The position numbers were made by a program, and so were the translations under genes. From Bacteroidales bacterium UBA5382 (lineage in GTDB: Bacteria; Bacteroidota; Bacteroidia; Bacteroidales; Dysgonomonadaceae): a stretch of DNA of 64,000 bases. The stretch spans positions 1 through 64,000 of the forward strand of contig DHOU01000017.1 in NCBI GenBank assembly GCA_002409745.1. Direction: 5' to 3'. Positions 17,676 through 25,420 of the stretch are shown piece by piece. Position 1 is the stretch's first letter. Every line of letters begins with the position of its first letter. The notes beneath the pieces were generated by a model, which was given only the letters and a program-made list of their open reading frames with translations, ran no database searches and had not been told where the DNA came from.

Positions 17676-18659
17676 TTATTTAAAAAAGAGTATATCATTC
17701 CCGTCTTTTTTATACTTGATTTTCGTTGTGTACTGAATCGATTGCAATACCGATTCCAAGCTCTTATTGTCGTGTTCCCCTGAAATAAGATTGTTAAATT
17801 CTTGTCCGTCGTCGAATACAATACGGCATCCGTATACTCGTTCCAGTTCTCGTGCCACATCCCGTATGGGCGTGTGATTAAAATACAACCACCCTTTCAT
17901 CCATGCAAAAGAGGAGGCGTTGTTGCGGGAAATCTCTTTCATGATTTCGCCAGTCCGCGAGTTAAGGGTGACTTTCTCATTGCGCGTCAAGGTAAATGTA
18001 GCGTCGGACATGGAGACCTCTACCCGGCCTTCGTTTACGCTGACGGATACGGTTTCGTCCTCCTCGTAAGCCTTTACGTTGAAAGCGGTACCCAATACGC
18101 GGATGTTGAAGCGGGCCGTTTCTATGATAAACGGCTTTTTGTCTTTGCTTACATCGAAATAAGCTTCCCCCGAAAGTCGCACGCGGCGTTCGTTTTTGCC
18201 GAATTGTTCGGGATAGGCGATATTCGTACGGGAATTCAGCACGACGCGTGTACTGTCCGAAAGCGTAAACTTTTCCCTTTCTCCCGAGGGAGTGACGGTT
18301 TCGACGTATAAGCCGGAAGCGTTTTGGGCATCTTTGACATATTGAAATATAAATATCCCTAACAGCAACGCCGATGCTACAGCAGCTACAGACATGGCTA
18401 TGCGGCGAATGCGGGGGCGTTTTTCCTTTTCCATGTTCCTCAACAACCGCCTCGCTTCTTCTTTATATTGATGGTAAGTAATATCATTGGGAGAGGGGCG
18501 ACATTCCGCTTCGTCTTTCAGTTCGGAAAAGACAGAGCCGAGGGGGACTTCATTTCGAGAATCGTGTATATCGCGAAAAAATGTTTCCGCCTCTTCTTTT
18601 GTGTAAAGATTATGAATGAAGCGCCTGAATTGTTTTTCTTTTTCTGTCTTACCGTTCAT
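17676..18659 (-). CDS. FecR-family anti-sigma factor
   Basis: This 327-residue inner-membrane protein keeps its sigma factor inactive until the STN-bearing transporter signals. The N-terminal cytoplasmic part (1-105) includes FIHNLYTKEEAETFFRDI. One membrane helix (about 107-127) follows, then the periplasmic FecR domain with FTLSDSTRVVLNSRTNI and GEAYFDVSKDKKPFIIET. The C-terminal DUF4974 secretin-like domain contains LYFNHTPIRDVARELERVYG. It lies 89 bp after the sigma gene and 270 bp before the SusC gene. The 270-bp gap is AT-rich and holds no gene. Confidence 0.93.
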   Translation of the reverse strand: MNGKTEKEKQFRRFIHNLYTKEEAETFFRDIHDSRNEVPLGSVFSELKDEAECRPSPNDITYHQYKEEARRLLRNMEKEKRPRIRRIAMSVAAVASALLLGIFIFQYVKDAQNASGLYVETVTPSGEREKFTLSDSTRVVLNSRTNIAYPEQFGKNERRVRLSGEAYFDVSKDKKPFIIETARFNIRVLGTAFNVKAYEEDETVSVSVNEGRVEVSMSDATFTLTRNEKVTLNSRTGEIMKEISRNNASSFAWMKGWLYFNHTPIRDVARELERVYGCRIVFDDGQEFNNLISGEHDNKSLESVLQSIQYTTKIKYKKDGNDILFFK

Positions 18660-18748
18660 GTACGATTTTATAAAAGGGTCGGAATTTTCGCTCCCTTATA
18701 ATAGTTATACACTTTTAATGGAAAAAGCTGGGGAGACTTTAACTTTTT

Positions 18749-19372
18749 TTATAGCCCTGCGCATATCAACAGGAGCAACAATCCGGAGATATAATCGGGA
18801 TATTCTTTCAGATAGCTTTTGATGGTCTTTAAAGCGATGGAGATATGTTCCTGTACGGTAAAAACGGAAATACCGAGTGTTTCAGCGATCTCTTTGTGCG
18901 ACAGTTGTGCATCGCGGCTCATTTCAAATACCTGTCGTTGGCGGGGGGTAAGTTTCGCCAAGGCCTTATCGAGTATCGCCTGCAACTCGGATGCTTCGAT
19001 AAACTGATTCGTCGTATCGGAGTGGTCTATGGAATAATCGAGGATATGCGATTTGAGTTTTTGATTGTTCTCTATATCTCTCAATGTGTTTAAAATGCGA
19101 TTTTTTACAACGGTATACAGATAAGAAGAAAATGACTTTTCCGGATCGAGGAAACAGCGGCTTTGCCAGATGACGGCGAAAGCGTCCTGATAAATGTCTT
19201 CAGCAAACTCATTCGATTTAATGAATTTCGCAGCAAAGTATAGCAAGCGAGTTTTGTATTTTGCGTATAATTCGCAAAATGCTTCCTGATCATTGTTGAT
19301 GAGACGAATCACCAAATCCCGGTCCTCTGCAATGGCATTACTCCCTGTTATTTCTGTTTCTTCCGTAGACAT
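18749..19372 (-). CDS. ECF RNA polymerase sigma factor (sigma-70 family, Bacteroidales type)
   Basis: About 207 residues from the preferred Met at 19372 (MSTEETEITG); an in-frame Met exists at 19441 but adds an unusual hydrophobic stretch. Region 2 is visible as LLYFAAKFIKSNEFAEDIYQ plus DAFAVIWQ, and region 4 as LTPRQRQVFEMSRDAQLSHK followed by EIAETLGISVFTVQEHISI. The C-terminus carries a hydrophobic tail (YISGLLLLLICAGL), seen in some Bacteroidales PUL sigma factors. It heads the sigma-FecR-SusC-SusD cluster and most likely controls the SusC promoter in response to nutrient. Confidence 0.92.
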   Translation of the reverse strand: MSTEETEITGSNAIAEDRDLVIRLINNDQEAFCELYAKYKTRLLYFAAKFIKSNEFAEDIYQDAFAVIWQSRCFLDPEKSFSSYLYTVVKNRILNTLRDIENNQKLKSHILDYSIDHSDTTNQFIEASELQAILDKALAKLTPRQRQVFEMSRDAQLSHKEIAETLGISVFTVQEHISIALKTIKSYLKEYPDYISGLLLLLICAGL

Positions 19373-19441
19373 ATTCAAGCGTTTAAATGACACTAAAGTC
19401 GAGGAATAAATTCTATAGATAATTTGCAAAGACAACCTCAA

Positions 19442-19720
19442 CTAAATGATTTTACCCAATCTTTATTGAACAAAATTCATCCCGGAGAGAGGTTCTGTGT
19501 AAGCGTTTTTTCTTTAAAAAGCAAAACAGGAAGCAATATAGTCGAATATTAACAGTGCCCTTGCGCCTGTAAGATAATCGGATTTCTGCGGATTGCGTCC
19601 TAAAATCATGACGAGAGCAGGCTCTTTAGCCTGTAATTCCCTATTAGAAAAATAGAACTTTCTTTTATAGCCCACAGAACTTAACCCCATTTTGCTATAT
19701 AAACTAACAACGACAAAGTT
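19442..19720. other. Intergenic stretch without a recognisable gene
   Basis: I see no coding pattern here. A small CAGGCT-CTTT-AGCCTG hairpin lies near 19618-19633, without a following T-run. Confidence 0.3.
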
Positions 19721-19819
19721 ATGGAAAAGAAACAGAAAAACAAGCGTGAAGAAGCAATTCGTTTATTAAAAAAGCCACAAATCAAAGATGTAAGAGACTG
19801 GGACTCCTACAAATTGTAG
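19721..19819 (+). CDS. Short open frame, possible remnant, unknown
   Basis: This frame has 32 codons with strongly charged content (MEKKQKNKREEAIRLLKKP, then QIKDVRDWDSYKL). It starts with the same AAAGTTATGG context as the truncated frame at 12346, on the other side of the sigma-FecR-SusCD cluster. It could be a tiny gene or the N-terminal remnant of a longer one. I do not recognise it. Confidence 0.25.
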   Translation: MEKKQKNKREEAIRLLKKPQIKDVRDWDSYKL

Positions 19820-19893
19820 ATTTGTCATCCCTCCTCAGCGGAGATTAATCTGGGAAGCCAGAAGATTTAGGTGGCTCTCAATCCTGCCATAGC

Positions 19894-20085
19894 GGCAAAA
19901 CAAGACTTGTCCGTCGTGCATGTGTTCAGGCCTTTGATAAAAGCCGTGGCAAATACCATGTCATTAAAACTTTTGAGGGCAGTTCTGATGCTGATGGGCT
20001 ATTGAAACATTTAGTTGTTTCAATAGCCTGCCGGAACAAAGTACTTTTATTCCGACAGGTTGAATCGAATTATGGATTGTGGTAA
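19894..20085 (+). pseudogene. Transposase N-terminal remnant (IS1634-like)
   Basis: An open frame without a start reads VQAFDKSRGKYHVIKTFEG followed by SSDADGLLKHLVV, then stops at 20083-20085. The DKS-GKY-V-KT-GSS pattern recalls the N-terminus of IS1634-family transposases of Bacteroidales. The rest of the enzyme is missing, and a strong hairpin interrupts the frame. The family assignment is from memory of the motif. Confidence 0.45.
19997..20061. repeat. Two consecutive inverted repeats downstream of the GH36 gene
   Basis: The first is perfect: GGCTATTGAAAC (19997-20008) pairs with 20017-20028 across an 8-nt loop. The second (about 20027-20061) is imperfect, pairing TGCCGGAACAAA with TTTATTCCGACA. 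They lie 80-140 bp after the GH36 stop and could terminate its transcript or be the end of a decayed insertion sequence. Neither has a clear T-run. Confidence 0.5.
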
Positions 20086-20138
20086 TCGGCTCCTGAGAGT
20101 TGGATAACGGAGATTTGAATTTCAAAACTTCATTTATC

Positions 20139-22361
20139 TTATTCTCCGGCGCCTATCTCTTCGATAAGAAAAACAGCGCTTTCATATTGCCGTGCGATAT
20201 TGAGCGTTATTCCAACATTGTTGAGGAAGTCTCCTTTAAAAATCAACCCATCCCCCCAGAAACAGGACCGGGCAGATATTTTATTTATCTCACTAATTTT
20301 ATAACTCTTTTCCGGATCAAGACCTTGTGTTTTGATGAACGGTAGAATTCCCCGATTATTAAACTCCGTACAAAATGCAAACAGGACAGCGCGCTGTTTG
20401 TTTTTACCGACATACAGTTGAGCGGCATAATTATTTGTAGGATCGTAAGGTGAAATAATACGATATAAATCTCCACTTGTAATCAGCGGCCTGACAATTG
20501 TCTTGTAATCCTCTATCGCCTTTTTAGCAAACGCCCATTCTTCATTTTTAATATCCTTAGGCTGTAGTTCGAGGCCCAGGCGGCCTGTCATTGCCACATC
20601 AAAGCGGAATTTCAGAGGAGTCAACCGGCCTGTCTGATGATTGGGGTTGGCCGATACATGGGCTGCCGTCGCTACCGGAGGATAGATCAGATTTGTAGCG
20701 TATTGAATATATAATCGAGCCAAAGGATCCGTATTGTCGGATGTCCAAAACTCATCATGATATTTCAAGGCGCCGTAATCCAAACGGCCCCCTCCCGAAG
20801 CACATAATTGCAACATAAGATGGGGATATTTAGCCCTTATTTTATCATAGATGCCATACAAGCCTTCGGTATAATCGATCCAGAAATGCGTTTGATCGCC
20901 AGCCGGCAAATAGGTCGATCCGACTTGTTCCACATGCCTGTTCGCATCCCATTTGATATAATCGATCCCGTTATTCTCGCTTAATAAACCATCTATCATA
21001 TTCCAAATAAAATCCTGTACTTGCGGGTTAGCGAGGTCGAGCAGGAGTTGATTCCGCAGCGTTATTTTTTCCCTACCCTTACTTTGTACAATCCATTCGG
21101 GATGTTTCTCCGCTAATTCACTCTTCGGATTAACCATTTCCGGTTCAATCCATATACCGAATTTCAATCCTTTTGATTGGGCATAATCTATAAGATGTTG
21201 GAGGCCGTTGGGCAGTTTCTTTTTATTTACTTGCCAGTCTCCCAGTCCCGCGTTATCGCCGTTGCGTGGATACTTATTTCCAAACCAGCCATCATCCAAA
21301 ACGAACAACTCTACACCCATCCGGCTTGCATCATCCATCATATCCGTGAGCGTTTGTTCGTTGAAATCGAAATAGGCCCCTTCCCAACTGTTCAATATAA
21401 TGGGGCGTTCTTCATTTCCGTTATTTAAAGCATATTTCCGGCTCCAATCGTGGAAATTACGGGATATTTGTCCCTGTCCCCGGTTACTGAACGTATAAAT
21501 CATCTTCGGAGTGGTGAAATCCTCTCCCGCAGCTAATTTGTATTCCGATAAAAAGGGGTTGACACCGGCCAATATATTTACGTGATCCCATTCGTCCAGT
21601 TCGAAGGATAATTTGTAATTGCCGGACCAAGCCAATGCCCCTCCATAACAGTCTCCGTTATTTTCTTCTACCGGATTATTCAGTGACAATATAAAGGATG
21701 GATTCTCCGTTTGGGTTGTCCGGACTCCCTTTTTCGATTCTATCGTCTTTATTCCATGCTCTAATTTTTCTTCCACCCTGTTCATCTCTCCGGCCCATGT
21801 ACCGTTAAAGTGAGTCAAATAATAACTGTATGCGCGAAGGTTGAGAGATGAAGAGTAAACATTGTTCAAAGAAATTGTTCCCTTTTCATTATTGCGAATG
21901 GTGACCCATTGGGCGATTACATCTTCGGCCTGATAGGCTTCGCTATGGAGTTCGACGGCAAGATCGTACACCTTATCTTGGAGATAGATTACAGAATGAA
22001 CGACATTTCCTTTGTGTTGAACTTCATCCTTTACAAAAGATAATTCCGTAATTAAGCTGCCATCACTATGGATAAGGCTTAAGGCCGGTTCATTTGTATA
22101 ACCGAGTCCAAAAGCCGGATACGCTTCAAATTCCAGATCGCGGTCGGTATCCGCCTTACCATAGTTGTTTACGGACACGAAAGGAGAAAAATCATTTATC
22201 TTCTTACCATAATAACGGAACAGTAAACGACCTTCATTCCCCACCGAATAAACCAATGATGTATTGTTTGTGCTGAGGATATACAGCTTATTTTGAGAGA
22301 ACGATAAAACCGAACCGGCAAAAAGCATTCCCCATAAAAATAGACACTTTATATTCTTCAT
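20139..22361 (-). CDS. GH36 alpha-galactosidase, secreted
   Basis: This 740-residue enzyme releases terminal alpha-galactose from raffinose-type oligosaccharides or galactomannan side chains. A signal peptide (MKNIKCLFLWGMLFAGSVLS) precedes an N-terminal beta-supersandwich (about 30-310), the (beta/alpha)8 barrel (about 320-650) and a C-terminal beta-domain. Diagnostic GH36 motifs are FVLDDGWFG, FGIWIEPEMVNP, the nucleophile Asp472 in YIKWDANRH, LCASGGGRLDYG, and the acid/base Asp542 in TSDNTDP. It starts 8 bp after the GH43 gene and is the last gene of the locus. Confidence 0.95.
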   Translation of the reverse strand: MKNIKCLFLWGMLFAGSVLSFSQNKLYILSTNNTSLVYSVGNEGRLLFRYYGKKINDFSPFVSVNNYGKADTDRDLEFEAYPAFGLGYTNEPALSLIHSDGSLITELSFVKDEVQHKGNVVHSVIYLQDKVYDLAVELHSEAYQAEDVIAQWVTIRNNEKGTISLNNVYSSSLNLRAYSYYLTHFNGTWAGEMNRVEEKLEHGIKTIESKKGVRTTQTENPSFILSLNNPVEENNGDCYGGALAWSGNYKLSFELDEWDHVNILAGVNPFLSEYKLAAGEDFTTPKMIYTFSNRGQGQISRNFHDWSRKYALNNGNEERPIILNSWEGAYFDFNEQTLTDMMDDASRMGVELFVLDDGWFGNKYPRNGDNAGLGDWQVNKKKLPNGLQHLIDYAQSKGLKFGIWIEPEMVNPKSELAEKHPEWIVQSKGREKITLRNQLLLDLANPQVQDFIWNMIDGLLSENNGIDYIKWDANRHVEQVGSTYLPAGDQTHFWIDYTEGLYGIYDKIRAKYPHLMLQLCASGGGRLDYGALKYHDEFWTSDNTDPLARLYIQYATNLIYPPVATAAHVSANPNHQTGRLTPLKFRFDVAMTGRLGLELQPKDIKNEEWAFAKKAIEDYKTIVRPLITSGDLYRIISPYDPTNNYAAQLYVGKNKQRAVLFAFCTEFNNRGILPFIKTQGLDPEKSYKISEINKISARSCFWGDGLIFKGDFLNNVGITLNIARQYESAVFLIEEIGAGE

Positions 22362-22369
22362 ACCACCCC

Positions 22370-23392
22370 TCAGTCTGCTAAGATAATTTTGCCGTTGTTT
22401 ATATAAACTTCTTTGATGACGGCTCTTGTAGGTCCACTGTTGGGCGCGTGATAAGAGATCATCAGCCTACCTTTTAAGTCTTCAAACAACATTGCATGGC
22501 CCCCGTCATCGCTATTGAGTGTTTCGGAACTCTGTTCCCAGGGGCCCGATAAACTTCCCGACTTGGAAACAGCCTGGCCGATGGCGTATTTACCGTCTTT
22601 TCGAAAACTCGACCAAAGCATTATCAAAGAACCGTCACCAATCTTATGGATAAACGGCGCATCCGTAACGTTACCTGTCACCGAACCCGATTTGATAGGT
22701 CCGACCCATGGTGCGGCAGAAGCCTTGAAAAGCAATTTCGGATCGCCTACGGTTGCTTTAAGATCCTTGTCCAGTTGCTGAGCCAATATCTCCCCATCGC
22801 CCGCCTCCAGCCATTCGTGACAATAAACGATCCATGGAGTGCCGGTTGCATCCACATAGAAAGAGCCGTCGAGACACATCCAGTTCGATGGCGTTACGGC
22901 ATTGTTTACCAAAGGAACAAAGGGGCCTTGCGGAGCATCCGAGACCAATATGGAAGTACCCCGTTTCACGCCCGGAGCGCTTAAAGTAATAAAAACATAA
23001 TATTTTCCGTTATAATGATACACGTCCGGTGCCCAAAAATCGGATTTTCCCCAAAAATCCGGCTGCGGAACGAATGAGAAACCCATATCCTTCCACATTG
23101 TCAGATCTTCGCTCTTATACACTTTTACTTTTTTGTCTCCGTTTACATGCAAATAATAGACTTTGTTTTGCTTGTCGACAAGTATAAACGGATCGCGTAT
23201 ATGAATATCGCTCAGTTTGATATCATATACTTCTTTCGGCCCGGTATCGGGAGGCGGCGTTCCGTCGGGCGTATCATCGCTACTGCTGCATCCGCTGCAT
23301 CCGCAAAAGACACATCCTAACAGAATAAAAAGAAGAACTGGAAATTTGAACAGATTGTTTATAGCCATAAATATTTGTTTTATATGTTTCAT
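22370..23392 (-). CDS. GH43-family glycoside hydrolase lipoprotein
   Basis: This 340-residue enzyme has a five-bladed propeller of the arabinanase/xylosidase clan. The signal region ends in a Cys-rich stretch (LLGCVFCGCSGC), so it is probably a lipoprotein. The base is Asp67 in HIRDPFIL and the pKa-modulating Asp is probably Asp174 in CLDGSFYVD. Where many GH43 enzymes have Glu in an EGP or EAP motif, this one reads VTDAPFIHK, as I recall for one Bacteroidetes GH43 clade. Substrate is therefore uncertain: alpha-arabinofuranoside, beta-xyloside or beta-galactoside. It lies between the SusD gene and the alpha-galactosidase gene. Confidence 0.88.
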   Translation of the reverse strand: MKHIKQIFMAINNLFKFPVLLFILLGCVFCGCSGCSSSDDTPDGTPPPDTGPKEVYDIKLSDIHIRDPFILVDKQNKVYYLHVNGDKKVKVYKSEDLTMWKDMGFSFVPQPDFWGKSDFWAPDVYHYNGKYYVFITLSAPGVKRGTSILVSDAPQGPFVPLVNNAVTPSNWMCLDGSFYVDATGTPWIVYCHEWLEAGDGEILAQQLDKDLKATVGDPKLLFKASAAPWVGPIKSGSVTGNVTDAPFIHKIGDGSLIMLWSSFRKDGKYAIGQAVSKSGSLSGPWEQSSETLNSDDGGHAMLFEDLKGRLMISYHAPNSGPTRAVIKEVYINNGKIILAD

Positions 23393-23402
23393 TATTACAG
23401 AG

Positions 23403-23441
23403 AAAGGATTGTTACAGATCCAAAGCCTATAACAATCCTTT
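23403..23441 (-). repeat. Intercistronic hairpin between SusD and GH43 genes
   Basis: AAAGGATTGTTA (23403-23414) pairs perfectly with TAACAATCCTTT (23430-23441) over a 15-nt loop. No T-run follows on the minus strand, so it may act as an mRNA processing or stability element that sets SusCD expression above the enzymes; this is inference. Confidence 0.55.
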
Positions 23442-23452
23442 CGAAATATCGT

Positions 23453-25408
23453 TTAGTATCCGGTATTTTGTTTGATGTTGGGATTCTCGATCAAAACATG
23501 AGTAGGAATAGGAAATAACAAGTTCTTGCTTGTAAAATTATCCCCCAAGCTGCTCCCCACTTCGATATACTTACCCGTCCGGATGAGGTCTTCGCGCCTC
23601 TTGCCTTCATACCAAAATTCCCATCCTCTTTCTTTTAGGATCCAGTCGCGTAAGGAACCTTTGTCGGGGAAGTCACTCAATTTAACGAGATATTTGTCGC
23701 CTCCCGCGGCAGCCTGCTCTTTCATGATCAGGTTCACCGAATCGAACCAGATATCGTAGTTATTTTCCGTGGCGCCCAAAGCGAAGAAAATAACGCAATT
23801 GCCGTCAGCCGTGCCCGCAGCGGTATCGAAGGTCAATTCTTTTGCTTCGTTGGCTTTCAACGTGACTGTCTGAGAATGCGCCAATGGCCCTTCGGCCTTG
23901 AAATCGAATGTGACGTCCTTCGAGGCTTTCACTTTAAAGCTAACCGTATAATTCCGCCCTTTTTTAATCGGTTGATTGTCGGCTCTCACTTGTAAAGCCC
24001 AAAACTCAGAGCCAGAATTAGCGACCTTTACATGCAAGGCATTGCCGCTGCCAAACACTCCGGTTTTGTCCACATCGTACGTCCAGGCAGCAATTTGATC
24101 TTGATAGTTGTTTAACGTGAACGCTCCGAGGGCATTCCCCTCCAGTTCCCCGTCAAACCCTTCATCTAAAATTGTTTCGGAAGGCAAACTAACCCCAAGT
24201 CCGAATGCGCGTTTGCGTATTTCGTTTATCAGGTTAACGCTTTCCTGGTTCGGCCCATTGAGTTCATTCAACGCTTCCGCCTTAAACAACAAGACCTCTG
24301 CGTATCGGTCAAGCACTTTATCGTTTCCTGCCCAAATACCTGCCGCTTCGGGATCTATGCCGTATTTTAAAGGCAACGCTCCGATATCGTTATCCCGAAG
24401 ATTGATTTGCACGCCCCCTTTCGATTTATATTCGGCCACAGCCAACTCGCGTCGTTTATCATCCGGATCGAACGTGTCATAGAACTTCCACGGCATACGA
24501 TGCCCGTTCCACCCATCTATTACATTACCGTGAGGCGATGGAAAATCGCCCGGTAATATGTTTGTATAGGTATGGTTGCCGTAATCGGCAATAGGCTCTG
24601 CGCGCACCACAAATATCAGTTCCTTGTTCCCTTCGTTTTGCGCCGAGAAAATAGTTGCATAATTATCTTCAAGGCTATAATAGTTCAGACCGATTATTTC
24701 ATTTGCCGTTGTCAGCGCATTCTGCCAGTCCTTTTTAAACATCTGATATTTTAAGAGATAGTGCAATGCCGCGCCTTTCGTTATACGTCCATATATCTTC
24801 GGGGCTACGGGCAACAGATCGGCAGCCTCCCTCAATTCCGTTTTGATAAAATCCTCAACCGATTCGGCGGAAGGACGTTCCGGTTTATAGTCGGGATCGG
24901 GATTTATAGCCCTTTCACCCTCCAATATCATCGGCATGGGACCGTAAAGCCGGTATATGTCAAACATAAAAAAAGCTCTTAACGCCCGTATTTGAGGGAT
25001 GTATTCATCTTTCACTTCACTTGCGACAGCCGACCTTTCTATTTGGGCAATGTTATACGTGCAACGCGTGATGGTTGGAGCTATCCAATTATAGAATCCG
25101 GCGGACATAGCATCAACGCCGTTCCACGATCCGTTGAGAAAACTTGTCCAGGCCCATTTTGTGGTCCATTCGTCTGTCACAACTTCATCCATAACAAACG
25201 AACTGCCGTCGCTAAACAGATACGGCGCCCATCCTTTTTGTCTGAGTTCGTAATACAGTGCTGTTGTCGCCGCTTCCACATCGCCAGCGGTTCTGAAAGC
25301 ATCCTCGTTGCCTACATTTCCGTATAAGGATGGCTCCAGGTCGCCTTCGCATGAAAAGGACGAAAAACCGATTATGCCTATTAGTATATATTTGATTATC
25401 TTTTTCAT
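23453..25408 (-). CDS. SusD/RagB lipoprotein with an inserted CBM4/9-like domain
   Basis: This 651-residue surface binding protein is about 130 residues longer than usual. The signal ends GFSSFSC (Cys20). Normal SusD helices run to NLINEIRKRAFG (about 405). Residues about 409-572 then form a beta-rich segment opening ETILDEGFDGELEGN, with KGRNYTVSFKVKASKD and YDIWFDSVNLIM, the pattern of CBM_4_9 jelly-rolls. The SusD fold resumes at LVKLSDFPDKGSLRDWIL with EFWYEGKRREDLIRTGKY and ends NPNIKQNTGY. The reading frame is continuous, so this is a real insertion and not a frameshift. It pairs with the SusC encoded 12 bp upstream. Confidence 0.92.
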   Translation of the reverse strand: MKKIIKYILIGIIGFSSFSCEGDLEPSLYGNVGNEDAFRTAGDVEAATTALYYELRQKGWAPYLFSDGSSFVMDEVVTDEWTTKWAWTSFLNGSWNGVDAMSAGFYNWIAPTITRCTYNIAQIERSAVASEVKDEYIPQIRALRAFFMFDIYRLYGPMPMILEGERAINPDPDYKPERPSAESVEDFIKTELREAADLLPVAPKIYGRITKGAALHYLLKYQMFKKDWQNALTTANEIIGLNYYSLEDNYATIFSAQNEGNKELIFVVRAEPIADYGNHTYTNILPGDFPSPHGNVIDGWNGHRMPWKFYDTFDPDDKRRELAVAEYKSKGGVQINLRDNDIGALPLKYGIDPEAAGIWAGNDKVLDRYAEVLLFKAEALNELNGPNQESVNLINEIRKRAFGLGVSLPSETILDEGFDGELEGNALGAFTLNNYQDQIAAWTYDVDKTGVFGSGNALHVKVANSGSEFWALQVRADNQPIKKGRNYTVSFKVKASKDVTFDFKAEGPLAHSQTVTLKANEAKELTFDTAAGTADGNCVIFFALGATENNYDIWFDSVNLIMKEQAAAGGDKYLVKLSDFPDKGSLRDWILKERGWEFWYEGKRREDLIRTGKYIEVGSSLGDNFTSKNLLFPIPTHVLIENPNIKQNTGY

Positions 25409-25420
25409 AATTTTTCTCTA

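Noticed and set aside
20029..20061. Intact insertion sequence downstream of GH36
   Set aside because: Only a short transposase-like N-terminus and hairpins remain; no full transposase, terminal repeats or target duplication can be seen.
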